A DNA stretch of 64,000 nt. Source: CAVUBL01 sp963837945 (GTDB taxonomy: Bacteria; Acidobacteriota; Thermoanaerobaculia; Multivoradales; DATKCC01). Numbering within the stretch: the first letter of the stretch is position 1; the number at the start of each line of letters is the position of its first letter. This document shows positions 29,955-39,569 of the stretch, in pieces. The notes under the pieces were generated by a model, which was given only the letters and a program-made list of their open reading frames with translations, had not been told where the DNA came from and made no database searches. The position numbers were made by a program, and so were the translations under genes. The DNA lies in assembly GCA_963837945.1 (NCBI GenBank), contig CAWIQD010000032.1, positions 134,052-198,051 on the forward strand, given 5' to 3'.

Positions 29955-30746
29955 GTGCCGGAGCGAACCCTCGTCGTCATGCCCGCCTACAACGCGGAGG
30001 ACACCCTCGAGACGACGCTCGCCCGGCTGCCCGACGGTTGCTGCGACGAGGTCCTGGTGGTCGACGACTGCTCGACCGACCGGACGGCGGAGATCGCCGC
30101 GCGCCTGCCGGTCACGCTGGTCCGGCACGAGCGCAACCTGGGCTACGGCGGCAACCAGAAGACCTGCTACCGCGAGGCCCTCGCCCGAGGCGCCGACTTC
30201 GTCGCCATGGTCCACCCCGACGACCAGTACGACGCCCGGCTGGTGCCCGCCGCGGTCGAGATCCTGCGCCTCGACGTCCTCGACCTGGTGCTCGGCAACC
30301 GGATCCGGACCCGCCACGAAGCGCTCTCTGGCGGCATGCCACGGGTCAAGTACGTCGCCAACCGCGGGCTCACCCTGATCGAGAACATGCTCACCGGCCA
30401 GAACCTGGGCGAATGGCACAGCGGCTTCCGGGCGTACCGCCGGGAGCTGCTCGAGACGGTGCCGTTCGAGCGCAACTCGGACGACTTCGTGTTCGACTCG
30501 CAGCTCCTGCTCCAGGCCGTCCACTTCGGGTTCCGGGTGGGCGACATCCCGATGCCGGTGCGCTACTTCGACGAGGCCTCGAGCATCTCGCTGCGCCGCG
30601 CGAGCACCTACGCCATGGCGACCCTGGGCTCGCTCGCGGCCTGGTACGGCCACCGCCTGCGGCTGCGGCGGAGTCCTCTCTTCACGCCCCACGCGGAGTC
30701 CGGCGCGAGCCGCGAGCCGGCCGACGTGCCGGCGGGGCCGGAGTGA
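29955..30746 (+). CDS. GT2 family glycosyltransferase (DPM1-like)
   Basis: 263 residues from GTG 29955, GGAGAG upstream. GT-A fold: LVVMPAYNAEDTLETTLARL, nucleotide motif VVDDCSTDRTAEIA, acidic metal site MVHPDDQY, and SGFRAYRRELLETVPFE. There is no C-terminal membrane pair. It resembles dolichyl/polyprenyl-phosphate mannose or glucose synthases that load a sugar on a lipid carrier, which would suit the GT39-type enzymes here; the donor sugar is not readable. The stop overlaps the sulfatase start (GTGA). Confidence 0.88.
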   Translation: MPERTLVVMPAYNAEDTLETTLARLPDGCCDEVLVVDDCSTDRTAEIAARLPVTLVRHERNLGYGGNQKTCYREALARGADFVAMVHPDDQYDARLVPAAVEILRLDVLDLVLGNRIRTRHEALSGGMPRVKYVANRGLTLIENMLTGQNLGEWHSGFRAYRRELLETVPFERNSDDFVFDSQLLLQAVHFGFRVGDIPMPVRYFDEASSISLRRASTYAMATLGSLAAWYGHRLRLRRSPLFTPHAESGASREPADVPAGPE

Positions 30747-32104
30747 GCGGCCGCCAGGGGGCCGCCCTGGCGCTCGCCCTGGCGGCGCTCCCCGCCGTGC
30801 TCGCGGGCTGCGCCCCGCGCCCGCCGCGGAACGTCCTGGTGATCCTGGTCGACACCCTCCGCGCCTCGCACCTCGAGCTCTACGGCTACCGGCGCCCGAC
30901 CGCGCCCCACCTCGCCGCCTTCGCGCGCGACAACCTGCTGTTCGAGGACGTGCGCTCGCAGGCCCCGTGCACCTATCCCTCCGCCAACTCGATTCTCACC
31001 GGCCGCGACGGCACCGCCTTCTGGATTCAGCCGGGCGACCGGATCGGCATCCCCGAGGGCATCCCGTCGCTGGCCGAGATCCTCGGCGCGCGCGGCTACG
31101 GCACCGCCGCGGTCTCGGCCAGCCCGATCGTGCGCGCGACCCCGAGCGCCAACAACCGCCACGGTGGCTTCGACCGCGGCTTCGACACCTTCGACGAGAG
31201 CTGCCTGTGGGCCGAGGCGCCGTGCGTGGAGGGCGCCGGCACCCGCCTGCTCGACACGCTGCCCCGGCCCTTCTTCCTCTACCTCCACTTCATGGACCCG
31301 CACGATCCCTACCGGCCGAAGGTCCACCACTTCTCCACCGCCACCTACCCGGGCAAGGAGTTCATCGAGAGCGGCGACCCCAACCCGATCTGCGACCAGG
31401 TCGAAGGCCGCTCGGCCGCCAAGCTCGAGGTGACCCGCGGCGACCTCGACCACCTCGAGGACCTCTACGACGACGAGATCGCCTCGTTCGACCGGACCTT
31501 CGGCGAGCTGGTCTCCGAGCTCGACCGGCGCGGCCTGCTCGCCGACACGCTGATCGCCGTGGTCGCCGACCACGGCGAGGAGTTCCTCGAGCACGGCGAC
31601 GTCAAGCACTGCCACACGGTCTACGACACCGAGATCCGGACCCCGATGGTGCTCCACCTGCCGGGGGTCCGCGGCGGCCGGAGCTTCGCCGCGCAGGTCG
31701 AGAACCTCGACCTCCTGCCGACGCTCCTCGACTACCTCGGACCCGGGCCGCCGGAGGGCCGGGCTCCCCGCCTCGACGGCCTCAGCCTGCGGCCGGTGAT
31801 CGAGGAGGGCGAGGCCGTCCACCCGGTGGTGTTCGCGGCCTGGGGGTCGCTGCGGGCCGCCAAGGAGGGTCGCTTCAAGCTGGTCTACGACCTCGCCACC
31901 CGCCACGCCCTGCTCTACGACCTGGCCACCGACCCCGGCGAGACCCAGGACGTCGCGGCCCGGCACCCGCGCGAGGTCGACCGCCTGGAGCATGCCCTCT
32001 CGCGACGGATCCGCGAGGTCGAGGGGTCCGCCGACGAGTCCGAGGCTCTGCGCCGGGGCCAGGACGCCGCCCGGCGCTTGACCGCCCTCGGCTACGTCAA
32101 GTGA
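30743..32104 (+). CDS. Sulfatase-family lipoprotein
   Basis: 453 residues, starting at the GTG inside the GT2 stop. Lipobox AVLAGCAP, then the alkaline-phosphatase-like core: first metal Asp in VLVILVDTLRASHLELYG, the nucleophile region SQAPCTYPSANSILTGRD, FMDPHDPYRP and second metal cluster VVADHGEEFLEHG. The usual CxPSR formylglycine motif is absent (CTYPSAN), so Thr or Cys chemistry like that of phosphotransferases is possible. It probably acts on an envelope glycolipid or polymer made with the neighbouring glycosyltransferases. The last 8 bases overlap the convergent gene. Confidence 0.82.
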   Translation: MSGRQGAALALALAALPAVLAGCAPRPPRNVLVILVDTLRASHLELYGYRRPTAPHLAAFARDNLLFEDVRSQAPCTYPSANSILTGRDGTAFWIQPGDRIGIPEGIPSLAEILGARGYGTAAVSASPIVRATPSANNRHGGFDRGFDTFDESCLWAEAPCVEGAGTRLLDTLPRPFFLYLHFMDPHDPYRPKVHHFSTATYPGKEFIESGDPNPICDQVEGRSAAKLEVTRGDLDHLEDLYDDEIASFDRTFGELVSELDRRGLLADTLIAVVADHGEEFLEHGDVKHCHTVYDTEIRTPMVLHLPGVRGGRSFAAQVENLDLLPTLLDYLGPGPPEGRAPRLDGLSLRPVIEEGEAVHPVVFAAWGSLRAAKEGRFKLVYDLATRHALLYDLATDPGETQDVAARHPREVDRLEHALSRRIREVEGSADESEALRRGQDAARRLTALGYVK

Positions 32105-33811
32105 CCGGGGCGCGCCGCTTCGCGTGCGGCGCGGCCGGCGCCGGGAGCCGGGCGAGGTCCCAGAGCTCGGCCCGGTCGTCGCTCAGGTGCGGCGGGCCCC
32201 AGGCCGAGCGCAGCCTGCGATCGAGCCGTTCGGCCGGCTTCGTGATCCGCCGCCGCCAGGGCGGCCGGCTCCCCGGGTCGGGCGGCGCGATGCCCGCCGC
32301 CGCGCGGTTCAGGGTGGGACGATCGAAGACCAGGACCACGAAGCGCCCTCCGGAGGCCCGAAGAGCTCGGGGGCTCCAGCCGCAGGCGGTGCGCAGGTGG
32401 AGGCTCCGGCTCTCGATCCAGGGCACGTCGTAGCCCAGGATCACCGGCCGCCGGTAGAGCCGGGAGAGAGCGATGGCGGCCCGGTCGCTGGCGGTGATCG
32501 GATTGGCGGGGACCTCGATCACCGCACCGGGGCCCGGCTGGCGGATGAGAGCCTGGTAGACCGGCGGGACGTCGTCCGGATCCAGGTGCAGGGGGGAACG
32601 TAGAAGGCGATCGACAACAAGCTGCCGGCGAAAGGGCCCAGGCGGAGCCGGGGCTCGGCCAGGTAGGGCGAGGTCGCGGCGAGGGCAGCGAGCAGAACCG
32701 CGGTCGCGCCTCGCGGCGCCCACCGCCCGGCCCGGCCCGCCAGGCCGCCGAGCGCCCGGAGCCCCTCGGCCACCCACAGCAGGACCAGCGGCAGCGTGAC
32801 CAGCACGTAGCGGTTGAGCACCACCGAGTGGTCGATTCCCTGAGGCTGCAGCACCAGGGCCATCGCCGACCACTGCGCCGCGGCGAGCAGGGTGACGAAG
32901 AGGGCGGCCTCCGGCCGGCGGCGCCAGAGGAAGACCAGGCCGATCGCCGCCAGGGACCAGAACAGCACCACCACGGGAATCGCCAGCGACCCGGCCTGGA
33001 GCTCGAGCACCTGCCCGAGCTCGCTCCAGGAGGGTGTCGCCCTCCGCGCCTTGAGCCCGGCCACCTGGGTGAGCGAGGCCCACGTCGGCACCACCGAGGC
33101 TGCCACCGCCAGGGCCAGCAGGAGCGCCACGCCCGCGAGCCGGACCGCCTGCCGGCCGATACCGGGCGCCCGCCGGAGGCGCCGCCGGATGAGCTCGACG
33201 GCGCCGAAGGCGAGCGGCGCGGTGACGAACGGGAGGGTGCCGGGATGGAACCAGACCACCGCCCCGGCGCAGAGGACGTAGGCCGTGGCGGCCCCGGCGC
33301 CCCCGCGTCGCCACCAGCGCCAGAAGGCGGCGGCCGCGGCGGTGCCGAGCAGGACCAGGAGGATGTAGGGCCGGGCGATCCGGCTGTAGTAGACGAGCGA
33401 GGGCGAGATCGCCACCAGCCAGGCCAGCGCCACGGCGCCCGGCCAGCCGATCGCCCGGCGGGCGAGGAGCGGCAGGGCGACCAGCGCGGCGAGCCCGGCG
33501 ATCACCGCCGGCAGCCGGCAGAGGAGCTCCGTCAGCGGGACTCCGCAGACGATCAGGAGGTGGGCGAACGCGGTCAGCGGCATGCAGGGGTCCGCCGGGT
33601 GGTAGGCGAACACCTGCCGCCAGTCCGGCTGCACCGCCCAGTTGACGAGGTGGTACTCGTCGCCGATCAGCACCTGGCCGGCCAGGCCCCAGAGCCGAAG
33701 CGCGGCACCCAGGGCCATGGGCGGGGCCAGTCCGGCGAGCAGGACGAGGCTCCCCCGCCCGCGGCCTCCGTCGCCGCCGGCGTCCGTCGCCTCCCGCTCG
33801 CCACGATTCAC
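32097..33811 (-). CDS. GT39-like polytopic glycosyltransferase, frameshifted
   Basis: About 570 residues with a frame change in the C/G6 run at 32591-32596; restoring one base gives FYVPPLHLDPDDVPPVYQAL. The N-terminal membrane part has about 11 helices, beginning with GAALRLWGLAGQVLIGDEYHLVNWA (the acidic pair of the first loop), and SPSLVYYSRIARPYILLVLL, a wording common in bacterial PMT_2-type enzymes. A soluble domain of about 170 residues follows (GAVIEVPANPITASDRAAI). It probably transfers a sugar from a lipid-linked donor. Direction is opposite to the GT2 gene but function may be related. Confidence 0.75.
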
Positions 33812-33866
33812 CGCGCGATGGTATAGGAAAACAGCATAGGACGGGAAGCTCGGGACCGAAGCCGTC

Positions 33867-35417
33867 TCAGCGAGCGAGCCCGACCCGGGGGGCCGCCAGG
33901 CTCTCCCAGGTGGGGCCGAAGGAGGCCGCGGGCACGTCGCCGTGGAACAGCCGGTCGTGGATGCGCTGCACCAGGCGGTCGGCCGAGCTCTCGTCGACCA
34001 CCAGGCTGAGCGACAGGTCGTTGGCCGACTGGGAGACCAGGTAGACCGGCTCGTCCTCGAACAGCTCGAGGACCGAGGCCCACTGGTGGAGGATCGCCCG
34101 GATGCCGGTTCCGACCAGGCTCACGGCGGCCGCCGGACGGATCACTCGCGGCTCGGAGAGCTCTTCGAGGTCGGCGAGGAGCGGCTCGAGGGCGTCGTCC
34201 TCGAGATAGTTGGCGCGCGGGTCGAGCGCCACCGTCAAGTTGGTCTGGGACGAAGCCAGCAGGTCGATCGACACGCCGTGGGCCTTGAAGCAGGCGGCGA
34301 TGTCCGCGATCACGCCGACGCCCTGCCAGTCGCCGTCGACGTCCATCGAGACCAGGACGATCCCCTTGCGCTCCGAGACCGCCTTGACGCCGGCCTCGGC
34401 GGTCGCCGAGCCGCTGATCACCGTGCCGATCAGGTCCGGCTCCGGCGTGCAGCGAACGTGGACCGGGATGCCGGCGTCCTGGGCCGCGTCGATCGAGCGC
34501 GGATGGAGCACCTTGGCGCCCTTCGAGGCCAGCTCGCCGGCCTCGGCGTAGCCGAGGTCGAGGAGCAGGCGCGCGTCCGGGACCTGGTGGGGATTGGCGC
34601 TGAACATCCCGGGCACGTCGGTCCAGATCTCGAGGTGCTCGGCCCCGAGCTTCGCCGCCAGGTAGGCCGCCGCGGTGTCCGAGCCGCCGCGGCCGAGGAG
34701 CACGGTGTCGCCGCCCGGAAGCCGCGCGACGAAGCCCTGGGTCAAGACCACCGGCGCGGGCAGCGATCGGAGCCGGCGGTCGAGGTCCCGGTCGTAGGCG
34801 TGGTCGCAGGTCGCCGAGAGGTACTGGCGCTCCGGGGCCACCTGCGGGTCCGGCACCGCCGCCAGGAGCTCCCGCGCGTCCTGCCAGGTGGTCGGGACTC
34901 CCTCGCCGGCGAGCCAGGCCGCGCCCAGGCGGCTCGACAGGAGCTCGCCCGCGGACATCACCCGGGCGCGGAGCCTGGGGGTCACCTCCTCGGTCAGTCG
35001 AATGCCCTCGAGGATCTGCTCGAGCTCGCCGAGGGTCTCGCCGAGCAGGTCGCCGGCCGAGAGGCCCATCGCGCGCGCGAGCTCCTCGTGGACGCGACGC
35101 AGGCCCGCCAACCCGGCGGCGATCTCGCGCCCCTTCCCCGCTTGCTCGAGCAGATCCTCGAGCCGGTTCGAGACCTGGGAGAGTGCCGAGCAGACGATCA
35201 CCAGCCGCCGGCCGGCGGCGATCCGCTCGCGGACGGTGGCGGCGATCGTCCGCCAGCGCTCGAGGGAGGAGACGCTGGTGCCGCCGAACTTGAGGACCAC
35301 CCAGGGCGGCGGGGTCGGATCCCCCAGGTCGGTCTCGGTCCTCCCGCCCCCTGCGCGGGGGGACAGGGACTCGCTCGGCCGCTCTTCGTGCTGTGCTGTG
35401 CTCGGTGGGTCGGTCAC
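33867..35417 (-). CDS. ask: Aspartate kinase
   Basis: 516 residues. Catalytic motif VVLKFGGTSVSSLERW, RVMSAGELLSSRL, substrate loop LLGRGGSDTAAAYLA and WTDVPGMFSANP are all present, followed by two ACT-type regulatory regions (GIVLVSMDVDGDWQGVGVIAD and AVSLVGTGIRAI). It phosphorylates L-aspartate, the first step to aspartate-semialdehyde. It starts at GTG and has a 36-residue Ser/Pro-rich extension before the core. Position 46 bases after ehuA, at the end of the ectoine operon, suggests a dedicated isoenzyme for ectoine precursor supply (as in other ect-ask clusters). Whether it escapes feedback by Lys/Thr cannot be told. Confidence 0.93.
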   Translation of the reverse strand: MTDPPSTAQHEERPSESLSPRAGGGRTETDLGDPTPPPWVVLKFGGTSVSSLERWRTIAATVRERIAAGRRLVIVCSALSQVSNRLEDLLEQAGKGREIAAGLAGLRRVHEELARAMGLSAGDLLGETLGELEQILEGIRLTEEVTPRLRARVMSAGELLSSRLGAAWLAGEGVPTTWQDARELLAAVPDPQVAPERQYLSATCDHAYDRDLDRRLRSLPAPVVLTQGFVARLPGGDTVLLGRGGSDTAAAYLAAKLGAEHLEIWTDVPGMFSANPHQVPDARLLLDLGYAEAGELASKGAKVLHPRSIDAAQDAGIPVHVRCTPEPDLIGTVISGSATAEAGVKAVSERKGIVLVSMDVDGDWQGVGVIADIAACFKAHGVSIDLLASSQTNLTVALDPRANYLEDDALEPLLADLEELSEPRVIRPAAAVSLVGTGIRAILHQWASVLELFEDEPVYLVSQSANDLSLSLVVDESSADRLVQRIHDRLFHGDVPAASFGPTWESLAAPRVGLAR

Positions 35418-35463
35418 GATCTGGCTCCAGGTAGATGAGTGAGTCGAGTCGCTTCGGGCCTGG

Positions 35464-36312
35464 TCAAGCCTCGAGGATCGAGCGCAGGAAGGCGCGGGTG
35501 CGCTCCTCCTCCGGGTGAGCGAAGATCTCGGCCGGCGCCCCCTCCTCGACGATCCGGCCGCGGTCGAGAAAGACCACCCGGTCGGCGATGTCGCGAGCGA
35601 AGCGCATCTGGTGGGTGACGACGAGCATGGTGCGCTCGGCGCCGCCGTCCGCCTCCGGGCCGCCGCCCCGCGCCAGGGCCCGGAGCACCGCCAGCACCTC
35701 GCCGACCAGCTCGGGGTCGAGACCCGACGTGACCTCGTCGAAGAGCAGGATCTCCGGGCGCATCGCGAGCGCGCGGGCGATCGCCACCCGCTGCTTCTGG
35801 CCGCCCGAGAGCTGGGCCGGGTGCGCGCCGGCCTTGTCGGCGAGCCCGACCCGCTCGAGGAGCTCCAGCGCCCGCTCCTCGGCCGCCTCGGCCGAGAGGC
35901 CCAGAACGCGGACCGGCGCCGCCGTGACGTTGCCGAGGACGGTCATGTGCGGGAAGAGGTTGAAGTGCTGGAAGACCATCCCCACCCGCTCGCGCATCCG
36001 GCGCAGGTGCCGCTCGTCCGCCGCCACCCGGCGGCCGCCCCGCTCCTGGGTGAACACGCGCTCGCCGTCGATCTCGACCGCGCCGCCGTCGATCCCCTCC
36101 AGGGTCATCAGGATGCGCAGGACGGTCGACTTGCCCGAGCCGCTCGGGCCGATCAGGGCGAGCCGCTCGCCGCGCGCGACGTCGAGGTCGAGGCGGTCCA
36201 GGACCACCTCGTCGCCGTAGCGCTTGACCACGCCACGGAGACGGATCAGCGGGCGCTTCGCCGGCTCCCCGGGCGAAACCCGGCTCCGCTCCGGCTCAGG
36301 CGACCCGTTCAT
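35464..36312 (-). CDS. ehuA: Ectoine/hydroxyectoine ABC transporter ATPase
   Basis: 282 residues. Walker A GPSGSGKSTVLRILMTLEG, Q-loop GMVFQHFNLFPHMTVLGNVTAAP (typical of polar amino-acid importers), LSGGQKQRVAIARALA, ILLFDEVTSGLDPELVGEVL, and VTHQMRFARDIADRVVFLDRG. The N-terminal 25 residues are a Pro-rich extension. The gene overlaps ehuD by 17 bases, in the order ehuB-C-D-A. It powers uptake by the EhuCD permease. Function follows from gene order with ectD and the binding protein. Confidence 0.9.
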   Translation of the reverse strand: MNGSPEPERSRVSPGEPAKRPLIRLRGVVKRYGDEVVLDRLDLDVARGERLALIGPSGSGKSTVLRILMTLEGIDGGAVEIDGERVFTQERGGRRVAADERHLRRMRERVGMVFQHFNLFPHMTVLGNVTAAPVRVLGLSAEAAEERALELLERVGLADKAGAHPAQLSGGQKQRVAIARALAMRPEILLFDEVTSGLDPELVGEVLAVLRALARGGGPEADGGAERTMLVVTHQMRFARDIADRVVFLDRGRIVEEGAPAEIFAHPEEERTRAFLRSILEA

Positions 36313-36952
36313 TGCGCACCTCCAGCCGGCGCACCAGTCGGGACGACGCGAGCGAGAGGACCAGGAAGATCGCCCCGACCAGGGTCAGCGGCTCGAGATA
36401 GCGGAAGCTCTCCGCGCCGGCGAGCTTCGCCTCCTGGAGCATCTCGGTCACGGTGATGACGGCGAGCAGCGGCGTGTCCTTGAAGATCGCGATCAGCCGG
36501 TTGCCGAGCGCCGGGAGGATCGGCGGGATCGCCTGCGGCAGGACGACCCGGGTGAAGGTCTCGAGGCGGCTGAAGTTGAGCGCCCGCGCCGCCTCCCACT
36601 GACCGCGCGGCACCCCCTCGATACCCGAGCGGTAGATCTCGGAGGTATAGGCGCTGTAGTGGAGGCCGAGCCCCAGGATGCCGGCGGTGAGCGGCGAGAG
36701 CACCACCCCCATGCGCGGGAAGACGTAGAACACGAAGTAGAGCTGGACGAGCAGAGGCGTCGAGCGCACGACCTCGACCAGCCAGGCGACCGGCACCGAG
36801 ACCAGGCGGTGGCCCGAGCGCCGGAGGAGGGCCCAGAGGAGCCCGGCGACGAGCGCGAAGGCGAAGCCCGCGGCGGTCGCCTCGAGGGTCACCAGCAGCC
36901 CGCGGAGCAGCCGCGGAAGGACCTCCAGGGCATAGGCCCAGTGCCAGGTCAC
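36296..36952 (-). CDS. ehuD: Ectoine/hydroxyectoine ABC transporter permease
   Basis: 218 residues from GTG 36952, which overlaps the ehuC stop. Five membrane helices of the His/Glu/Gln/Arg/opine permease family, with VEVVRSTPLLVQLYFVFYVFP and the cytoplasmic EAA-type loop RGQWEAARALNFSRLETFTRVVLPQAI. It is one of two non-identical permease halves. Similarity of domain order to ehuC indicates an ancient duplication. Confidence 0.88.
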   Translation of the reverse strand: MTWHWAYALEVLPRLLRGLLVTLEATAAGFAFALVAGLLWALLRRSGHRLVSVPVAWLVEVVRSTPLLVQLYFVFYVFPRMGVVLSPLTAGILGLGLHYSAYTSEIYRSGIEGVPRGQWEAARALNFSRLETFTRVVLPQAIPPILPALGNRLIAIFKDTPLLAVITVTEMLQEAKLAGAESFRYLEPLTLVGAIFLVLSLASSRLVRRLEVRNERVA

Positions 36953-37635
36953 GCCGGCCCTCCACGCGCCTCGACACCCCACTCCTGGCCGACCGCCAGC
37001 CGGCGCTCGAGCCGGCCCATGGCGAGCCGGATCGCCTGGGCGAGGACGAAGTAGATGGCGAGGGCGAGGCTGAAGATCTCGACGGTCCGCAGCGTCTCCG
37101 AGCGCAGCGCCTGGGCCCGGAAGGTCAGCTCGGTCAGGGCGACGGTCGACGCCAGCGCGGTGTTCTTGAGCAGCTCGATCGCCAGGTTCCCGGCCGGGGG
37201 CAGCATGCGCAGCGCCGCCTGGGGCAGGACGATCCGGCGCAGCGTCTGGCCGCGGGTGAAGCCGAGGGCGGTCGCGGCCTCCCACTGCCCGCGCGGCACC
37301 GCCTGGATCGCTCCGCGCACCACCTCCGCGCCGTAGGCGCCGGTGTTCAGGCCGAGCACCAGCACGCCGGCGGTGAGGGCGTCGAGGCTCACGCCCAGGA
37401 GCGCGGGCAAGGCGAAGTAGAACCAGAAGAGCTGGACCAGCGCCGAGGTGCCCCGGAAGGCTTCGACATAGGCGGTCGCGAGCCAGCGGCCGGGGGCGAA
37501 GCGCGCGCGCCGGGCGAGGCCGGCCACGAGAGCGGCCACCACGGCCACCGCCAGGCCGCCGGCGAGCAGCTCGAGGGTCACCCCCAGGCCGTCGAGCAGC
37601 GGCGGCAGCAGGTCGAAGGGTCGGGGCAGGGTCAT
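36949..37635 (-). CDS. ehuC: Ectoine/hydroxyectoine ABC transporter permease
   Basis: 228 residues from ATG 37635. Helix-rich, with AYVEAFRGTSALVQLFWFYFALP and EAA loop RGQWEAATALGFTRGQTLRRIVLPQA. It pairs with EhuD. An upstream in-frame ATG at 37683 lies inside ehuB, so 37635 is preferred. Ten bases separate it from ehuB. Confidence 0.88.
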   Translation of the reverse strand: MTLPRPFDLLPPLLDGLGVTLELLAGGLAVAVVAALVAGLARRARFAPGRWLATAYVEAFRGTSALVQLFWFYFALPALLGVSLDALTAGVLVLGLNTGAYGAEVVRGAIQAVPRGQWEAATALGFTRGQTLRRIVLPQAALRMLPPAGNLAIELLKNTALASTVALTELTFRAQALRSETLRTVEIFSLALAIYFVLAQAIRLAMGRLERRLAVGQEWGVEARGGPA

Positions 37636-37645
37636 GGCGGTCCCC

Positions 37646-38572
37646 TCAGACGCCGCCGCGACAGAGAGCCGTCGCGGTCGCATCGCCGGGCAGGTCGCGC
37701 CGGGTGAAGCCGAACGGGCGGACCAGGTCGAGGTGCGCCGGGGTGCCGACGAAGCCCTGGAGCCGGCGGTCGAAGGCCTGCCGCAGCTCGTCCTCGTCCC
37801 GGCGAAAGCCGAAGGCGCCGCAGCCGCGAACCGGCCGGCCGCCGATCACGGGATCGGTGAACGGAGCGGCGATCTCGAGACCGGGGTCGCCGGCCTTGGT
37901 GAGCAGGTCCCGGACCGTGAGGCTCGTCCCGCCGTAGGCGTCCACCCGGCCGGACTGGACCCCGGCGACCGCGCTAGGAGCGTCGGGAAAGACGACGATC
38001 CGGTCGCGCGGGATGCCGCTCTTGCGGGCGTAGCCGAGCTCGACCGCCCCGGCGACCACCCCGAGGGCGGCGCCGTCGCTCGCGGCGACGTCGCGGTAGG
38101 AGTGGAGGTCCCGCGGGTTTCCCCGGCGCACCAGGAAGGCCTCGCCGATGCAGTAGGTCGGGTTCGAGAAGTCGATCTCGCGGCAGCGCCGCGGCTTGAT
38201 GTACATGCCGGCGGCGATCAGGTCGAAGCGTCCCGCCTCGAGACCGGGAATCAGGGCGCCGAACTCGGTGAGCACCCCCTCGACCCGGGGCACGCCCAGG
38301 TCGGCGAGCACCCGGCGGGCGATCTCCGGCGCCTCGCCGGTCAGGCGGTCGCTCGCGCTGTCGAGGTAGGCGTACGGCGCCTCGTTGGCGTAGCCGACGC
38401 GCGCCACCCCCTGGCGCCGGAGCCGGGCGAAGGTCGACTCGCCCGGCCGCTCGCCGGCGCCGCCGCACGCGAGCGCCACGAGGGCGACCGCGACGGCCGC
38501 CAGGCACGCCGCGGCTCGCCGCCCGCCCCGGCGGGGCCGGCGCCGCGGGCCGGATCGGATCGTTCCGGTCAT
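37646..38572 (-). CDS. ehuB: Ectoine/hydroxyectoine-binding lipoprotein
   Basis: 308 residues. An Arg-rich N-terminus and lipobox LVALACGG anchor it to the inner membrane face or periplasm. The mature chain begins RVGYANEAPYAYLDSASDRLTGEAPEIA, as in EhuB, where the aromatic residues cage the ring of (hydroxy)ectoine, and continues with GRFDLIAAGMYIKPRRC and GRVDAYGGTSLTVRDLL. It is a class II solute-binding fold. It directly follows ectD by 11 bases, so synthesis, hydroxylation and recapture are one unit. Specificity is inferred from family wording and position. Confidence 0.9.
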   Translation of the reverse strand: MTGTIRSGPRRRPRRGGRRAAACLAAVAVALVALACGGAGERPGESTFARLRRQGVARVGYANEAPYAYLDSASDRLTGEAPEIARRVLADLGVPRVEGVLTEFGALIPGLEAGRFDLIAAGMYIKPRRCREIDFSNPTYCIGEAFLVRRGNPRDLHSYRDVAASDGAALGVVAGAVELGYARKSGIPRDRIVVFPDAPSAVAGVQSGRVDAYGGTSLTVRDLLTKAGDPGLEIAAPFTDPVIGGRPVRGCGAFGFRRDEDELRQAFDRRLQGFVGTPAHLDLVRPFGFTRRDLPGDATATALCRGGV

Positions 38573-38583
38573 CGCCGGTCGCT

Positions 38584-39492
38584 TCAGTCGGCGGCCGCGA
38601 GCGGCGTCTCGTCGCTCCGGTTGGCGATGAAGCCGGGGCGCGGCCTCTGGCCGCTGAACGGCTCGACCAGGGTGTTCGCGACGCTGTTGTAGACCAGGAA
38701 CAGGTTGGTCCGCGGGAAGGGCGTGATGTTCGAGGCCGAGCCGTGCATCGTGTTGCAGTCGAAGAGAGTCACCGACCCCGCGGGACCGGTCGGCACCCGG
38801 ATGCCGCCGCCGAGCTCGACCAGCTTCTCGAGCCCCTCCGGATCGGGCACCCCGTACTCCTGCTTCTTGAGCGACTCCTTGTAGTGGTCCTCGGGGGTCT
38901 CGCCGACGCAGGAGAGGAAGTAGTGCTGGGAGCCGGGCACCAGCATGAGCGGCCCGTTGAAGGCGTAGTTCGGGGTCAGCGCGATCGAGCAGGAGACGGC
39001 CCGCATCCGGGGCATGCCGTCCTCGACGTGCCAGGTCTCGAAGTCCGAGTGCCAGTAGAACTCCTTGCCCCGGAAGCCCGGCTTGTAGTTGACCCGAGAC
39101 TGGAAGATGTAGACGTCGCCGCCCAGGATCTCCCGGACCTTGGCGAGGATGCGCGGGTCGCGCGCGACCCGGTCGAAGACCTCGCTGGTGCGGTGGATGT
39201 CGAAGATGGAGCGGATCTCGTCGCTCTCGGGCTCGGTGATCACGTCCTCGCGCGCGCGCAGCGCGTCGAGGGTGCGCAGGCGCTCGGCCTCGCGCTGGAA
39301 GCCGCGGACCTCCTCCTGCGGGAAGAAGCCGGGGAGGGCCAGGAAACCGTCGGCCTGGTAGGCGTCGCGCTGGTAGCGGGTGAGCGCGCCGGCGGCCTCG
39401 CCGTGGAGGACCGGGTCCTGGCGGTCGCGAAGATGGGGCTCCACCTCCACTCGCGAAGGGTAGAGGTCGGGCACTCGGGTCGTGGTGGTCAT
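38584..39492 (-). CDS. ectD: Ectoine 5-hydroxylase
   Basis: 302 residues, normal length. The diagnostic segment FYWHSDFETWHVEDGMP is intact, giving Fe(II) ligands H148 and D150, and the third ligand H250 in CNTMHGSASN. A double-stranded beta-helix dioxygenase of the PhyH family using 2-oxoglutarate and O2 to make 5-hydroxyectoine. A 77-base gap separates it from ectC. The DGFLALPGFFPQEEV entry also fits. No membrane or signal region. Confidence 0.97.
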   Translation of the reverse strand: MTTTTRVPDLYPSRVEVEPHLRDRQDPVLHGEAAGALTRYQRDAYQADGFLALPGFFPQEEVRGFQREAERLRTLDALRAREDVITEPESDEIRSIFDIHRTSEVFDRVARDPRILAKVREILGGDVYIFQSRVNYKPGFRGKEFYWHSDFETWHVEDGMPRMRAVSCSIALTPNYAFNGPLMLVPGSQHYFLSCVGETPEDHYKESLKKQEYGVPDPEGLEKLVELGGGIRVPTGPAGSVTLFDCNTMHGSASNITPFPRTNLFLVYNSVANTLVEPFSGQRPRPGFIANRSDETPLAAAD

Positions 39493-39569
39493 CGGGTTCC
39501 TCCTGTGGCTCTCGGGGTCTTCGGGGTTCGAGGGGTTCGCGGGCGATGGGCCGGTGCCGGTCGCGCGGC

